Assembly: GCF_000524195.1 (NCBI RefSeq)
Contig: NW_020170402.1
Coordinates: 862,814-926,813, forward strand
Direction: 5' to 3'
From: Echinococcus granulosus
Lineage: Eukaryota > Platyhelminthes > Cestoda > Cyclophyllidea > Taeniidae
Length of the DNA stretch: 64,000 nt
A program made the translations under genes and the position numbers. Below the pieces are notes generated by a model. That model made no database searches and was not told where the DNA came from. It was given only the letters and a program-made list of their open reading frames with translations. Shown here one piece after another: positions 25,801 through 38,500 of this stretch; position 1 is the stretch's first letter, and each line of letters starts with the position of its first letter.

Positions 25801-28800
25801 GTCCATCACATGACCAACTGGAACAGTGAAAACACCATGTACTCTATTGGCACGTAATTTATTTATCTACTTTTACTTACAAAAATTAAGTAAATGGTCC
25901 ACTGCTCTTGATTTCGAATATCCTCACGAGACGAGTTACGGGCTGTGCGAGAGCGCAATGTGCATTCCTACGACCACTGACTACCACACGTAAATAAGCA
26001 ACATGGATAACGCTCCGATCTATGGCCTTCTGATGCTCAATTTTGTTGTGCTGCAAAACACGTAAGCTCCAATTTAAAAACAACCAGCTGTAAAGTTTTC
26101 TTTCGAGCATTTGTGTGCTGATGACCGAAATTTTGTTCACTTCACTCCATTCGACACCTTGAGGTCACACCCTGTGTCATTGCAATGGAAGGAAAGTAAT
26201 GCAATTCTACCAAATAGCCTGTGTGTAAAGTAATTGCAAACCCTAACCCGAAGATGCTTACAGGAGAATATTAACCAACATGCATATATCAATGTAGGCA
26301 TGTGCTATTTGGGTGTTCACTAGATCTTGTTCATACCTGCATTGGGGGAAAAGGCAAGATCGGTCACACGGTAGAGCGCCAGCGTGTTACTAGAGGGAGT
26401 TGGCAAAGAATTAGTAGCAGTGCATTTGAATAAATTGTCTGTGCATATTGGAGAGCGAAAATAGCGGAACATGACTTCTATGCTCCCATTTGTCCTTTTT
26501 ATCTTGTTTTATCAGTTTTTTTTTTAGACATTATTAGAGTCAATGTTGAAGTAGTGCATCTTACCAAGTTTATGCATTTGTAATAAGGCAGTTGAATTGA
26601 GCAGCACACGATTGGACTTGGGCTGTATGGGTAAGCTTTATTTTGCACAAAGACGCGATAGCGTGGCAAGCTAGTCATCTGAGCAGATAGTGGAGAGCTT
26701 TTCAAGAAATAGGAGTGCTGCCATAGAGGTAGCATTGGTAAATTACAACCTTCAGAGTCAGAAAGGCCCAACAATGAGTGATGAGTGTACGCAATTAAAT
26801 AGTTGAAGGGAAGATAATTATTTAATGTATGTTACTGGTGGCGGCGGAAGCATTAGGCACAATCCGAAATGGATTGGTCTTTGGGAGTCAATGTAGTCAT
26901 GCTTTAATGTGCACCTGACGCCATAGGCATCGTAAAAGTAATTAATACCCTGATTTTGATTGGTAAATTTACGCAACTGTGTCTCCCACTCTAAAATGAT
27001 CTATCGTGTCTTCTATGCCAATAGGCACACACATTTTACCACTCCTAAAACAAACAATTCAAATTCAGGCCTTCTTGTCAATTGCCAAACTTGTTACTTT
27101 AATCCAGTTGGAGAGATCTGCTGTGACATTGTAAGACAAATCAGGTAATCTTCGAGACGTACGCATTGGTAAATGGTTTTCGCCTTACATTCAAGGACTG
27201 ATAGCTTCTGCCAAGTAGAAGATCTGCTTGGTGTAACATATACTTTGAGGGTAGTAGTCTTCGATAAGCCACTTTAAGTGCTAATAGATTTCATTTATGG
27301 CCTTGGAAATAGTTTCGCATGCTACTCTTCCGTTTGTGTCAATTTGAAATAAGTAGGGCAATCCAAAAGCCCTTGTTTCACTATCTCAGTGGCAAGGCAG
27401 TAAAAATTGGGGTTTTAAGATTCTACTTTTATTTTATTTCTTTCAATTACATGGTCATGAAATTAATAAAGTTTCGTCCTTGTTTTTTTTTGACAAAGTA
27501 AAAGCCGTTGCAACAGATTATTAAGTATTAATCATCTGCTTATCACCTCGACTTCCTTTAACAAATTATAATAACCTTCTCCTTATCTGTGTGGGATTTT
27601 ACCTATTTTATTGGCGAATTATTCCACCTAAATCAAATAGCGAAACCTCCAAATTTTCACATGCAAAAAATTAAGGCTTGATCTTCAAATATACTTCCGA
27701 AAAAGCAAATTTAAAGCCGGTAATTTAAAAGATCTGTAAAGGTCTTGTGATTTGGTATTGTAACATCCAAATCTTCACTGCAGGCATCATATAATTTATA
27801 GGTCTGGATGAAGCTTAACAACAATGACACAAACAGGATTCCATGAGAGTTCGGCGAGGCTAAATTACAGACAATACAAAGACTGTTCTTTTCTTCTCAT
27901 GGTCACTAGTGGTCTAGGAACGAGGGCTACGCGTTAATTTTCCACTGCAACGAGAAGGCGTTTGAGCTCACTGCCAACTGTGCATCTAGTCAATTTAGAA
28001 GGATTCACTGGATCTCCCTCTTTGTGTATGAATTTGATCGGATTTATTGTTTTTTACCGTCCATGTTGAAAAGATGCTCTATGAATGCACACTGTATAGC
28101 AATTGCTAGGTAACGTTCTACATCCACTTGCTCCCGGCCACAGAAAGTATCTTAGAGGTGTCACTTGTTCGCATACCTCAAGTACCATCATGTAAGTACG
28201 GAATCTACTTAGTGATAATAGCCTTCAAACTGTTGGTGACTAGTGACCCTTCAGTTGTTAACTTTCTACCCCAAAAAAATGAAATTTAAGTAACTGTTAA
28301 AGTGAGATTTGGTTTTGACGGACTAATGTTGCGATGTTCAACAAGTTTAATCCACCCCTTTTAAAATGCATTCCTCCTGTAACTTTAAGGCCTAATGTCT
28401 AGTACCGAAGCTATGATCGCCTTCATTTGGATCAGACTTTCCCCCAGTTGTCATCAAAATGCCGCTCAGGTGCCCCCTGAAGAGGACCTTCTGACCGCAT
28501 AACGACCTCAAATCACATATGTGCGATTTTGTATTGCGTAGCTCAAAAGCTTAAGCTTAGTTGAGTTACTCAGCTTTCGACTTCTGACGGGATGGTTTGC
28601 GAGACTAGTGAAGGACGAGGGGTGAGACAGCAACTGCGAATAACTTAGGGGAGGAATGTGGCTTTGCAGCACTTAAGTTCTGCATGCAGACACTGGAACA
28701 CGTGCAGGCCTATGTAAAACTTGATTACAAACGTACAGAAGGATTGGTGAACTGTTAACAGGAATGGCCTAGGCTGAGCGCCGTGCTACAGCGATGGAAA

Positions 28801-28899
28801 CTGGCAACAGGGGGACCTGATGGTCTACTTGGAGAAATTATGCGCCAAAAATATTGCTCGTACAAAGTGTAGTAAGTACCGGGGTGAAAAATTTAAACT

Positions 28900-28999
28900 N
28901 NNNNNNNNNNNNNNNNNNNNNNNNNNNNNNNNNNNNNNNNNNNNNNNNNNNNNNNNNNNNNNNNNNNNNNNNNNNNNNNNNNNNNNNNNNNNNNNNNNN
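28900..28999. other. Assembly gap (100 N)
   Basis: Exactly 100 N, a conventional placeholder for a gap of unknown size. The true distance across it is unknown. Confidence 0.98.
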
Positions 29000-30741
29000 A
29001 GTATTTAACTCCTCTGTGAATATCAGGGGCGGAAGGCATTTAGTTTGGGAATCTTAGCAAGGAAAGTGGACAGGTTAAGGAGGTTTAGAATGAAGTCTTT
29101 TTTCAAACTCCTACTTCCTTAATTAATGGGGCATATATCTTAGATTGGATGGGAAATTATCTCATGCAGTGTTAGGATAATTTTCGGATGCTTCAAGATA
29201 TTTGTCCTTCTGCCATGGCCCCTTTAAATCTTTCGTTTGTAGGTAACTTATTTTTAAGGTGACCATCTCCTACCAAAATAGAAATGTGTACCAATTTGGA
29301 GACTAGTTTCTCGTTAATCCTTCCGGTGAAAACCGTGCGCTTTGTCATGCCATGAAAGTGATTTTCCCAAGACTATCAAGAATTCAAGGTGTAACCAGCT
29401 CTTCCCATCACAAAAATCCCTGCCAGTCAAAGTGGCACTTGTGTGGTACTTAAATTGCAATTTCTTTAATTGGGCTAATTTTAGGACAAATGCTGCATCA
29501 AAAGAGACATGACACTACGTCTTATTGGAGTAGAGTGAAGTGAATTGTTTTCTGTGTTGATGTATTGCTACAGTTAATGCTGTCCAAAATGTACAAACAC
29601 TCATGAACATTATAACCACCACTGAGTGCGAAAATAAAAGGGTTAAGTATGAAAGCGCTAATGGTGTCAACAGGCTGCAGAGGATCAACCATTTCGCTCC
29701 GAATGGCGCCTCAAACATCAGTAGAGACGTAGGTCTCACAATTTATGTTGCATAAATCTTATTGTTGTTTATGGAAGCCTAAAGAGTGTCAATAGTTAGT
29801 ACGTCATCGTCAAAGCTGTTTCCGAAATCTGATGAAGGCTCGCCCCCACCGCAACCTCCTTCCTTTTATTACTTGATACAACGTGAATGAAGAAGTTGAA
29901 TTTCTCTCGTTGAACGTGGAGTCACAAAGTACTTAAGCCAAACTGAGCCTTCTTCACTTATCAAGTAAACAATACTTTGATCTAATAGCGATATTATAAG
30001 CACTCTTTTTTGCTTTTTTAGATGAGCACGTTTTTGTGCAATTATTAAAGCATCTCTTCTTTCGATGGCAATACTACTAATTAAAATCATTAAAAAAGCA
30101 TCATTTATGGACAAATATTTTTGTTTTACTTGACCCAATGAGCGTGTGACATGTTCCGTAGATAAAAAATACTTTTTAAAGAAGGTATCTTAACGCACCA
30201 ACATTCTGCATTAGCCATGTCTTGATGTCCGTGTGCCTTTACAATGCCCGGTCAGGAGTGTTATTCATGCCAAGGTTGCATAAAATTCTGACAGATGCAT
30301 ATTTTACGCTAATACTTTCGTCTCAGCCGAAAAAGTTAACTGTAACGATCTCGACTGTTAGTACTACATAACTTGTTTTTTTTTCCAAATTGCATCCTAA
30401 TTTGAGCTTCTAATCCTAAATCCACAAATAAGATTTATTTACAAATTCAGTTTGAATAGGTAATGTGGATAGATAGGTGAATATCGAACGTTTGTAACCT
30501 TAGAGTTCTTAAGGCACCTGTCCCATGTGTTATTAATGGATAGGCGAGATACGCAACTCTAACCGCGCCAGGAGAAGAAAACATTTAAATGAGAATTTTT
30601 TGTGCAATCTATTTGCTTTCTGTACTAATGTCTCTGAATTGCGTCTTCATCAGACCTTCTGTTGCATTAAGCCCAGTGATCACGTGGTTTATTACGCTGA
30701 TTGCAGGCTTAAATATGATTATGTGCGATTGCAGATATCTT

Positions 30742-30873
30742 GGTAGAGGTATTTGTATAAGGCAGAGTGGTATTACACACTCGGAAGTACCACGGATTCC
30801 ACGATGCTGACAACACTGATCCGTGTGGTTTACAGTGCTCGTAGAATGGTATTAAGTGGGGGCTCCATTACTT
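30742..30873 (+). repeat. Dispersed 132-bp repeat, copy B
   Basis: Partner of copy A at 22741-22872, of equal length in the same orientation. A short open frame with a hydrophobic start (30589-30810) runs into this repeat, which argues against that frame being a gene. Confidence 0.55.
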
Positions 30874-33800
30874 TTGAACACCAAAGGTAATATAAAGCAA
30901 AATTTTTTTTCAATTATTGCGCTACAAATGGAGTGTAAAGTTTCTACCTGCAGGAGAGCGATTAACTGTGGCAGAACTGCAGCAAGAAGCAATAATTACC
31001 AAGCTCATCTCTCCAACTTCTTATAGTCAGAGCACACGGTCAGCTAATGGGAGCCATTTCAAGTATCATTAGGGAAGGGGTGCATGCAACACGTGTTGGC
31101 GAGACAAGGTGCTTTAGCAAAGGCATATCGGCGGAATCTACAGACATCTACTCGTATTAATAGTAGTCTTCACCTCACTGCGGTCCCGTTACATTGCAAT
31201 ACATTGCAGTACGGTGCAATGACTGCATGCAATGCGTTCAGAGATAAACACACGTGCGCCCGTTAATGCTAATCGGCAGCGTGAATACTACAGTTCATAG
31301 CAGTCATTCCTGCGCGCATGAGGTAGTTACGCATATCAGCAAATTCACGAAGCCTGATTAGAGTATAACTGGTCGTACATTAGAACAATCTAAAAATCTT
31401 CTTGAGAAAGTGGTGGAAACAATTACTAGCATCAATTTTCAATTTGAGTCATAAGGCTGCAAATTTTTTAGTACCCAAGTCGCGGTTTGATTTGAACTCC
31501 GTTTGTATACGTATGCAATCTCCAACATCAAAGATATCAAGAAATATCTACCTTGGATAAATAAATTTTCTACCTGATCATAGCCATGCTATTGGAACAG
31601 TGGCACTGGAGGCAAAGTTACAAGGTACTCTATCTTCTCATGCTTGATAAATCTAGAAAGACTTGAATTGTGTGCTCAGGTGACATTCGAATTGGAAGAG
31701 GGTAAAACTTGAATGAGTGGAAACCTGGCTGCTTCACTCGCTTAACCCTAACGTAATTTGTTTTCAGGCAGATGATAATTAAAGTGGGAATGCCTATAAA
31801 ATGCACCTGTCCAGCCACGAGGACATAACATTACTTCTGCCAGGAAATATTTACATAAAATGTTTTTCAAATGCATGAAACAACTTTTCGTATTAAGAAA
31901 ATATTGTCTTTTTAAGTAGCAAGGATGTTTGACTAAGGGTTTGTTTCTTCATTGAGCAAAACGATTTTATTATTTTGGGACGGTAGGGAACTATCATCTG
32001 ACCTGCCATTTGCGCTTGACCTCATCAAAGTGCGATAAAGTTGATTTTGCAGCTCAATTGACAAGATCAGCTGAATTAAATTTGCGTGATTTTGTAAAGT
32101 CTGTTAAATAGATCTGCTCGTTTTTTTGGTCCCATGTCAATAATATGCGAGTTCTACCTATACACGTCTAATGATATAGAACCTTAAAATTTTAGTTAGG
32201 CCGTTCAAGTCAATCAGGGACCTTTTGATTTTTAAATGGTTAGACACAAAGTAATTACAATTTGTGAAACTGGTATCCCTTCCAAATAGTTTTCTACTAC
32301 ACTTGTTTTAATTCTGCTAACGCCTAACAGCTTTGGTATAAAGAGATTTTTAGCACCATCCTGTAGTACGGCCTTATTCAACTTGTCATCTGCTCTAGGT
32401 CCTCACGGTTTCCCTTTTTTAAGTCTCGATTTAACTCTAAAACGCAGTACTATATCCCTTTAGAATTAGTGCAGTAGTTTATCAATCTATATTAATCAAA
32501 GCCCTAAAGTTGTTGACAATGCAAGAATGCTTGATTTTCTAAATTACAAAAGTTCGTGAGTGATTGTGTTCACCTTTTCCACGAAGGATTCTTCTACTGC
32601 CCCATTTCATAACTAGCTATAGGCCAATCGGGATCCCAGAAGCAGTTGGTTTACTTGACCACCTCATGCTCGCACGACTAACTGCTGTGGGTTGCACTTA
32701 CCATGGCACCAAAAATCACCGACAGTCGCACGTCCGGGTATCTTCGAAGGGGTGACATTACCTAAAGTCTTCTGTCACAGCTACTAACCTTGTCATCTTT
32801 CTGCTGTGCTATGCTGCAACGCTCTGCAGTGTAATGCGCCTTAGTGTAATAGACCGCACTGCACCGTGGTTGAAGTCTTCTGTTGATATAAGTGGTTCAT
32901 ACGATACGCCTTCCTTGAGAAGACACCTCCTTCGTCATAACACGCTGTTGCATGCGTTTACTGAAGGAGGGTAGATTTTTACCGGCCTCTTACCCAATGA
33001 GATTTTAACTGTTTCTTATTAGCTGAACGTGTACTCCAGCTATGAGCAGTGGAAGAGGGAAAATTGGCAACTGCCGCCGAGTATTGCAGTACCGCCACAG
33101 CTACATGCCTTGCTATGGATATAAAGTAAAAACTTTCATTGTGACGCAAAGACTAATCATAAAACCAAATCAATTGTAGAATCATGAAACTTATAACGGC
33201 TTTAAGGCTGAGTAGACAGCCAAGGGCTTGAAACATCGAAATTTTTCAAGCATTTGTTTAGCCTTTTGGGAATAAATGTGGACTGTGTTTATTTCCCTTA
33301 CCTTGAAATGCAAAATAAAACCGATTTCGTCTATTAGGGCTCAAATAAAAATTGACTCAAACCAAGGATGAAATGACTGCATAGTTTCTATTCGTGTTTA
33401 GCTTCCTAAAACTTAGCCATTTTGCTTTCGGATTTTTTGTCGTTTTTAAAATTCACATGAAATCCTTAGTATTAACCTATTAAAAGAAAGAAATTTTTCC
33501 CATATCCTCATATTTAGCATAACAAGCTGTTTTAGGGTCGACGATTATTCTCTAATAAATTAACAATAATGACGTAAATATCATTTGTAACAATATGCTT
33601 ATCTGCTTCAACCACAAACAAAACATTCATAATTTAATGTATTACTTGGCGCATGATTAGCGACGCGTTCAAGGGCCTACAACTGCAGAACGACTGGAAA
33701 TAATTCCACCCAACTACTAAGGCTGGCTGAGCGTATGCCAGTGTAGGATGTCAACATGCTTTATTTAGGCTAATAAAATTTTTAAATTTTTTTATAAAAC

Positions 33801-34562
33801 ACCCTTTTATAAAGGCGGCGGTGGCAACAAAGTGCAAAATTTGATATACCACAATTGAAGTAAGCCCACTTATCAGACGACTACTGTCACGCAGGACTGC
33901 TGCGTCTACCAACTCTCCTCCGATGACTAACTTCCAATTGGAAACCATCGAACATATATTGTAATCCTGTTTGTTATTAATGTGTGCAGATTTTGTATTT
34001 CCGTTACCTAATTTAGGTGGCAGGGATTTTTTTAACATTAAGAAGTGGGATAATCAAGAAAAAATAAAACTAGAATTTTAACAAAGGTAACATTATTTCA
34101 ATTTATCGGATCAATCAAATTAAGAAGCAATAAAGTTTTTGCTAGTCTTTTTCTCAGCAATTAAAGTGGTCAAAAAGCCTTGCCATTCACTGCTAGTAAC
34201 CTAAATCGGTCACCCGAAACGGTGTTCTTCCGTTACACTGGCGAAAGCCGGTTTGATTGTATAAGGGATGCACTATGCAAAAAATAATTACGGTTAATGC
34301 CTCCACGCCTTGTTTCTCAATCTCATCTTTGGTTTTTTTTAAGGATTTGGATATGTTCCCTAATTGATAGTGAACATTTTGAGCCACAGGCTCGTAAAAT
34401 TATGATTTCTTGTTTAGTTGCCTGTTTGACTATGCAAATACTTAAGTCTTCCAGGGTGCTGGCAGCCCCAATTCTTCCTTTTGCTGGTAAATATGCTCTT
34501 CCTTAATATCTTGGCTCGCTTTGACATCCTAGAAAGCCCAAATTAAAATTATGTTGTTGGCT

Positions 34563-34567
34563 ACTAG
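34563..34567. repeat. Target site duplication, left
   Basis: ACTAG directly before the left LTR. It is repeated exactly directly after the right LTR at 35556-35560, as expected for a 5-bp duplication made by an LTR-element integrase. Confidence 0.85.
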
Positions 34568-34763
34568 TGCAGCGTCCCGGGCCTCCCTGAAGACAAAAGA
34601 AGACACAACACTCAGGCAGAATATATAGTCAGCGCAGAGAAGGTGTCTGAGCTATCGGCATGGCTTAAAAGGCCAGCCCATCCAGTGAGGTACAAGGGGG
34701 CTAATTCAAAGTACAAAAGTGGTGCCTCACCAGTGCCGAGGGATAAACTACTATCGTTTTAAA
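34568..34763 (-). repeat. Left LTR (3' LTR in element orientation)
   Basis: A 196-bp copy of the terminal repeat. Its outer end is TGCAGCG, so the TGTA end has one change; its inner end is degraded (AAA instead of ACA). A TATATA core at 34621-34626 reads as a TATA-like box in either orientation. Confidence 0.88.
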
Positions 34764-34765
34764 TA

Positions 34766-34781
34766 GCCACCCTCCTCTTTT
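34766..34781 (-). other. Polypurine tract of the TRIM element
   Basis: On the minus strand this reads AAAAGAGGAGGGTGGC and ends two bases from the 3' LTR, where an LTR element needs its plus-strand DNA primer. It is the main evidence for minus orientation, together with the primer-binding site. Confidence 0.75.
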
Positions 34782-35344
34782 GAGCGTCGTCCCTGGCGCT
34801 CCCACAGGTCAACCTCCCGCGTCAGCCATTACAACGTAGTCGGTGCAGCAAAGAAACACCCACAAGCCGACCGTGCCAGTCACCAAATTAGCGCGCAACT
34901 GAGGGGATACGTGACCTCAACGTCGCTGATCCCTCCTGGCGAATTGGCTGGGTCTGGAGTTTCGTCCGGTTTAGGGATTTGATTCAGGACGGGGAGTTGC
35001 GTCGGCCATCATGTGTACCCATAGATGGATGTAGGAACACTGGCCTAAGAGTAGATTTGAGTAAGGAAGTACAAGATTTAAAACAGGTCCATGGGGAACG
35101 GTAGGGGAAATCTGTAACGAAACTTCCAGATGGTTCACGGCTAGTGTCGCTTCAGTTGTTAGTAGCTTTTCTGCAGAACACGGGACTGGGAGAGATGCCG
35201 AAGGTGGACGTCAACATCAACCCTTCTATTAGGGGTCATCACCATTCTCCCATTCGTGGCATATGTACTTCTTCTGCTCGACTAAGGCTTATCACGCAGA
35301 AGTGGAAAATCAGGCTACATGTCCTTTAAAATCGGGTTCGCTTT

Positions 35345-35356
35345 CCACTGCCACCA
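35345..35356 (-). other. Primer-binding site of the TRIM element, probably tRNA-Leu
   Basis: The minus strand reads TGGTGGCAGTGG, one base from the 5' LTR. It is complementary to a tRNA 3' end CCACTGCC-A-CCA. The tRNA-Leu-like sequence at 57065-57170 has the 3' end CCACTGTC-A-CCA, matching 11 of 12 bases, so a leucine tRNA is the likely primer. TGG is the expected start for pairing with a CCA tail. Confidence 0.7.
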
Positions 35357-35357
35357 A

Positions 35358-35555
35358 TGTAGCGTCCCAAGACTCCCTGAAGACGAAAGAAGACAAAATA
35401 CTCGGACAGAATATGTGTATTCAGCTCAGAGAAGGTGTCTGGACTATTGGCATGGCCCAAAAGGCCAGCCCACCCAGGAAGGTACAAGGGGGCTACTTCA
35501 TAGTACAAAAGTGGCGCTTCACCAATACAGAAGGATAAACCACTATCGCATTACA
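35358..35555 (-). repeat. Right LTR (5' LTR in element orientation)
   Basis: A 198-bp copy with intact TGTA...TACA ends. It differs from the left copy by about 30 substitutions and a 2-base indel. The open frames running through it (35263-35582) are by-products of the LTR. Confidence 0.9.
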
Positions 35556-35560
35556 ACTAG
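35556..35560. repeat. Target site duplication, right
   Basis: ACTAG, identical to the five bases before the left LTR. Confidence 0.85.
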
Positions 35561-38500
35561 CGTTGATATTTTTAAAAACTGATCTGAAGACAGTTGCACT
35601 TTGGGTCGCCTTAACGTGGCTCTGCAGCTCCAATAAATTTAGGAAATTACCTTAGCTTTTTTACTTAAGCGAAACCATTTGGCATGCGTTTGATGTTGGA
35701 AACTCTGTCAACTTTGAGTCTTATTACTATTCATGCATTGTCCACCGTAAAAGTCGGAAATTGGCAACTACATTCTAGGAAAACTCGTCAAACGAAGTTT
35801 CACTGCAAGTCAGAAAACTTCTAAATGGAAAATAGGCTCCCCTTATGTGACAAAAAATATGTGACTTGAAGAGACTAATGGGATACAAGTGAAAATATAA
35901 TAAAAAAATAACAGGATTTTAAGTCTTTTACATAAAACAGAGCATCTATATTACATCCGAAAATCATGAATTACTTCACAGACTTTAAGTCCGTAAAGAC
36001 AGCTATATTCGGAACGAATTCTCCAAAATTTTACAATTAAAGAAGATAGCGAAACACTGCATTGACCTCGGGTCAACGAATTAGGCGAAAACAGTCAATC
36101 TGTTGTTAGGGTTAAGGCATTATTATTTTTCTTCACCTAGGAACCAGTTGGCAATGTTTTTTGTAGCTGTAAATGCTTGGAAACTGACACAAAGGGTGAA
36201 CGCTTTACTTAGGAGTAAGAACCCTGCTTTTTCTAAGTGATTTTTGAATCAAATTCGCTAATTTTTTTTCCCAAAAAGGTTAAATAAAATCGAGTTAAAT
36301 CCGCTTTTGATCAGTAATTTTGTTAAACCTTTAATTTGGAAATTGGCAGAAGGCCAAGGTCCTACCTCAGCTTTCAGGGTTCAGCTATGGCCTGGTTCGA
36401 AAATGACAACAAAAATGTGTAAAACAATATTTCTGATCAAACAAATCTATGTCAATAAGCGCAAATAACTTTTTTTGCTCAGGAAATGTAACAATTCTCT
36501 CCCGTTTTATAACGAACTGGAATAATTAAAGCAATGAACATTCGGGACCTGTGCTTTTTTCACTTCATGAATGATTTATCAGAGCAGTTGTGAGAATAGA
36601 AATGAATTCTTTGTCTAGATTTGGTGCTAATCTACTTAAATTTTTTTGTGTTTGCGAATAACCTCGTGTTTTATAAGGATGGAGACAATTTTCATCCACA
36701 GTTTAAAAACAGAGCAATCTAATCCAATCGCATAATGCTTATTATTTACTCGAATGCTCGAAATTTCAACTTCTCAGCCACTTTATTAAGAATAAGTAGT
36801 AACGACTTAAGTTAGGCGCATTCAATGCTACAATGGTCACAAGACTTATTCATAGACTAACTTCTCGAGCGAGCCTAGCCTCCGCAGGTTGCATTTCACT
36901 GCTCTTTTGTGCGTGGGTATTTTAGGTTCTTCTCTCCTACCTTGACTAATTACGGCTTCTAAGAAGATCTGTAGTGCTACAGTAAAACATGACCAGTCAA
37001 TTCGATTGCGATCCATTTAAAAGGTGATGCTTTTGTGTGAGTGGGAAGCGTCGTTACCTGCTAAGGAATTCTCCAGCATCAGCAGTACTAGTCGGAGCAT
37101 CGTTCGTTCTCTCCACGCAATATGACGATTTCCCTAATTATAAATTCTAAGTTTTGATCTCAGAGAGCAAGATAAATAGCTCTAACCTTTTGATTTCATA
37201 CTACAGTTTAGTCTTGGTATGCTATTTGAACGGATTTTCAAATGTTCTCATTTTGTTAGCTTTTAAATTTTTTTCTCTAAGTCTAGACTATTAATCACAG
37301 AAAGGGAGTTGTCGGTAGGTTGATTCCCTTCACTGCGGTTGCAGCAGTTTGAGTCCCTTAAGTGCCGCCAACCTTTTGCTAATATTCAGAAACAATTTAT
37401 TGGCAAATGATAAAGGATTTTGTTTTGAGCCCTTTCCTTTATACACTAGGATTCAGCTTGTCATATTTGGTATTTTTTTGCCGTTTTTTTCATTTTTAAA
37501 CCAAAAAAGGAAGTGATTTTAACTTATAGAATATAAGGTAAGAATAAAACTTATTTTGCTTTATTGTGCAAGTTTTATTAAGAAATAAATTGTTTAAGGA
37601 TTCATTTAAATCTTCCTTTCGGTTGACGAGAGGAGTGGACTGAGACCTCGCTTTACAAATTGTGTCCTCTTTAAAGAAAACGCCTTCTGCTTAATGTGAT
37701 GTAAGCTTATTCACCTTTCAGTCAAAGTTTTGGCTAGGAAGAGTAGTTTACATACGTGACTTGCTCAAGAGGAGATTGTGAGACATTAAATATCCACTAT
37801 GAAACAAAAGTGTCTTAGGAAAGATGAATAATTAATTAGAGGACACATCATTTACTTAAATGGGTAAAAGTGCAAGCCTATATCTTACTAAAAAACTTTA
37901 TGAATTTAGAAGCTGTTTGCAACTCCAGACTAGGATAGAGGTGGAAGGTCTGGTCTTTGCATTTATTCATTTTTATTTATACAAACCAATAAGTACAGTT
38001 GGTGTGCCGTACCCTTGAAGAATGCCTTCGCTAAAGGAGTGTTGCTGGTGACCGATGGATGGTTGGATTGACTGTTTGCCAGAGTTCGAAGTTTCATGCA
38101 CTTTATATTTTTTTTTTGATAATCATGTGAAAGAATTACTGATTTTTAACAGTTAGGGTTGATAGTTCCTCAGTGTATTGTTGAGTTGGTGTTATAATAC
38201 CTATACTATTTATTATTTATATAAATTATTGCAAAATTTACATTAATGATTAAAATCGCGATGTCGGTATCTGAATTTATGCGACATGTATTCAATTTAT
38301 AAAGGGTTCTTGGATCAAAGTAGAGTTTTTTTTTAATTACTGCTTTTAAAATGGAGTATCATCGTGGTGGTATCATTACACACATCAGTCAGACCCTGTT
38401 ACCAATGCACATTACTTGTCGTGGGTCAGTACAGACACTTTATGAAGCGGCCATAAAATAAAGGAAGTGGCTGTAAGCATGAAGAAGTATGTCATAATGA

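Larger units (their letters stand above)
18617..34562. other. Gene-poor AT-rich DNA
   Basis: No supported exon across about 16 kb. It holds a 16-bp perfect palindrome at 18885-18900, a 13-G run at 21419-21431, two copies of a 132-bp dispersed repeat (22741 and 30742), and one 100-N gap at 28900-28999. Open frames here are short and T-rich, without matching splice phase. Confidence 0.55.
34568..35555 (-). mobile_element. TRIM-like miniature LTR retrotransposon
   Basis: A 988-bp element with direct terminal repeats of 196 and 198 bp around about 594 bp of internal DNA, flanked by a perfect 5-bp duplication (ACTAG). The better-kept LTR starts TGTA and ends TACA. On the minus strand a 12-base primer-binding site (TGGTGGCAGTGG) lies one base inside the right LTR. 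A polypurine tract (AAAAGAGGAGGGTGG) lies a few bases from the left LTR. Together these fix the orientation as minus. The internal part carries no long reading frame and no gag or pol, so the element needs enzymes from elsewhere. The LTRs differ at about 30 positions by eye, so the insertion is old. Taeniid tapeworms are known to carry an expressed TRIM family (Ta-TRIM); membership is plausible but was not tested. Confidence 0.9.

Noticed and set aside
29515..29739. Hydrophobic 74-codon minus-strand frame
   Set aside because: Starts at a non-ATG codon and has no supporting splice site or homology.
30589..30810. 73-codon frame with signal-peptide-like start
   Set aside because: Its 3' part lies in the dispersed 132-bp repeat, so a gene is unlikely.
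35263..35582. Open frames of 87-91 codons
   Set aside because: They read through the right LTR of the TRIM element; the same codons are broken in the left LTR.
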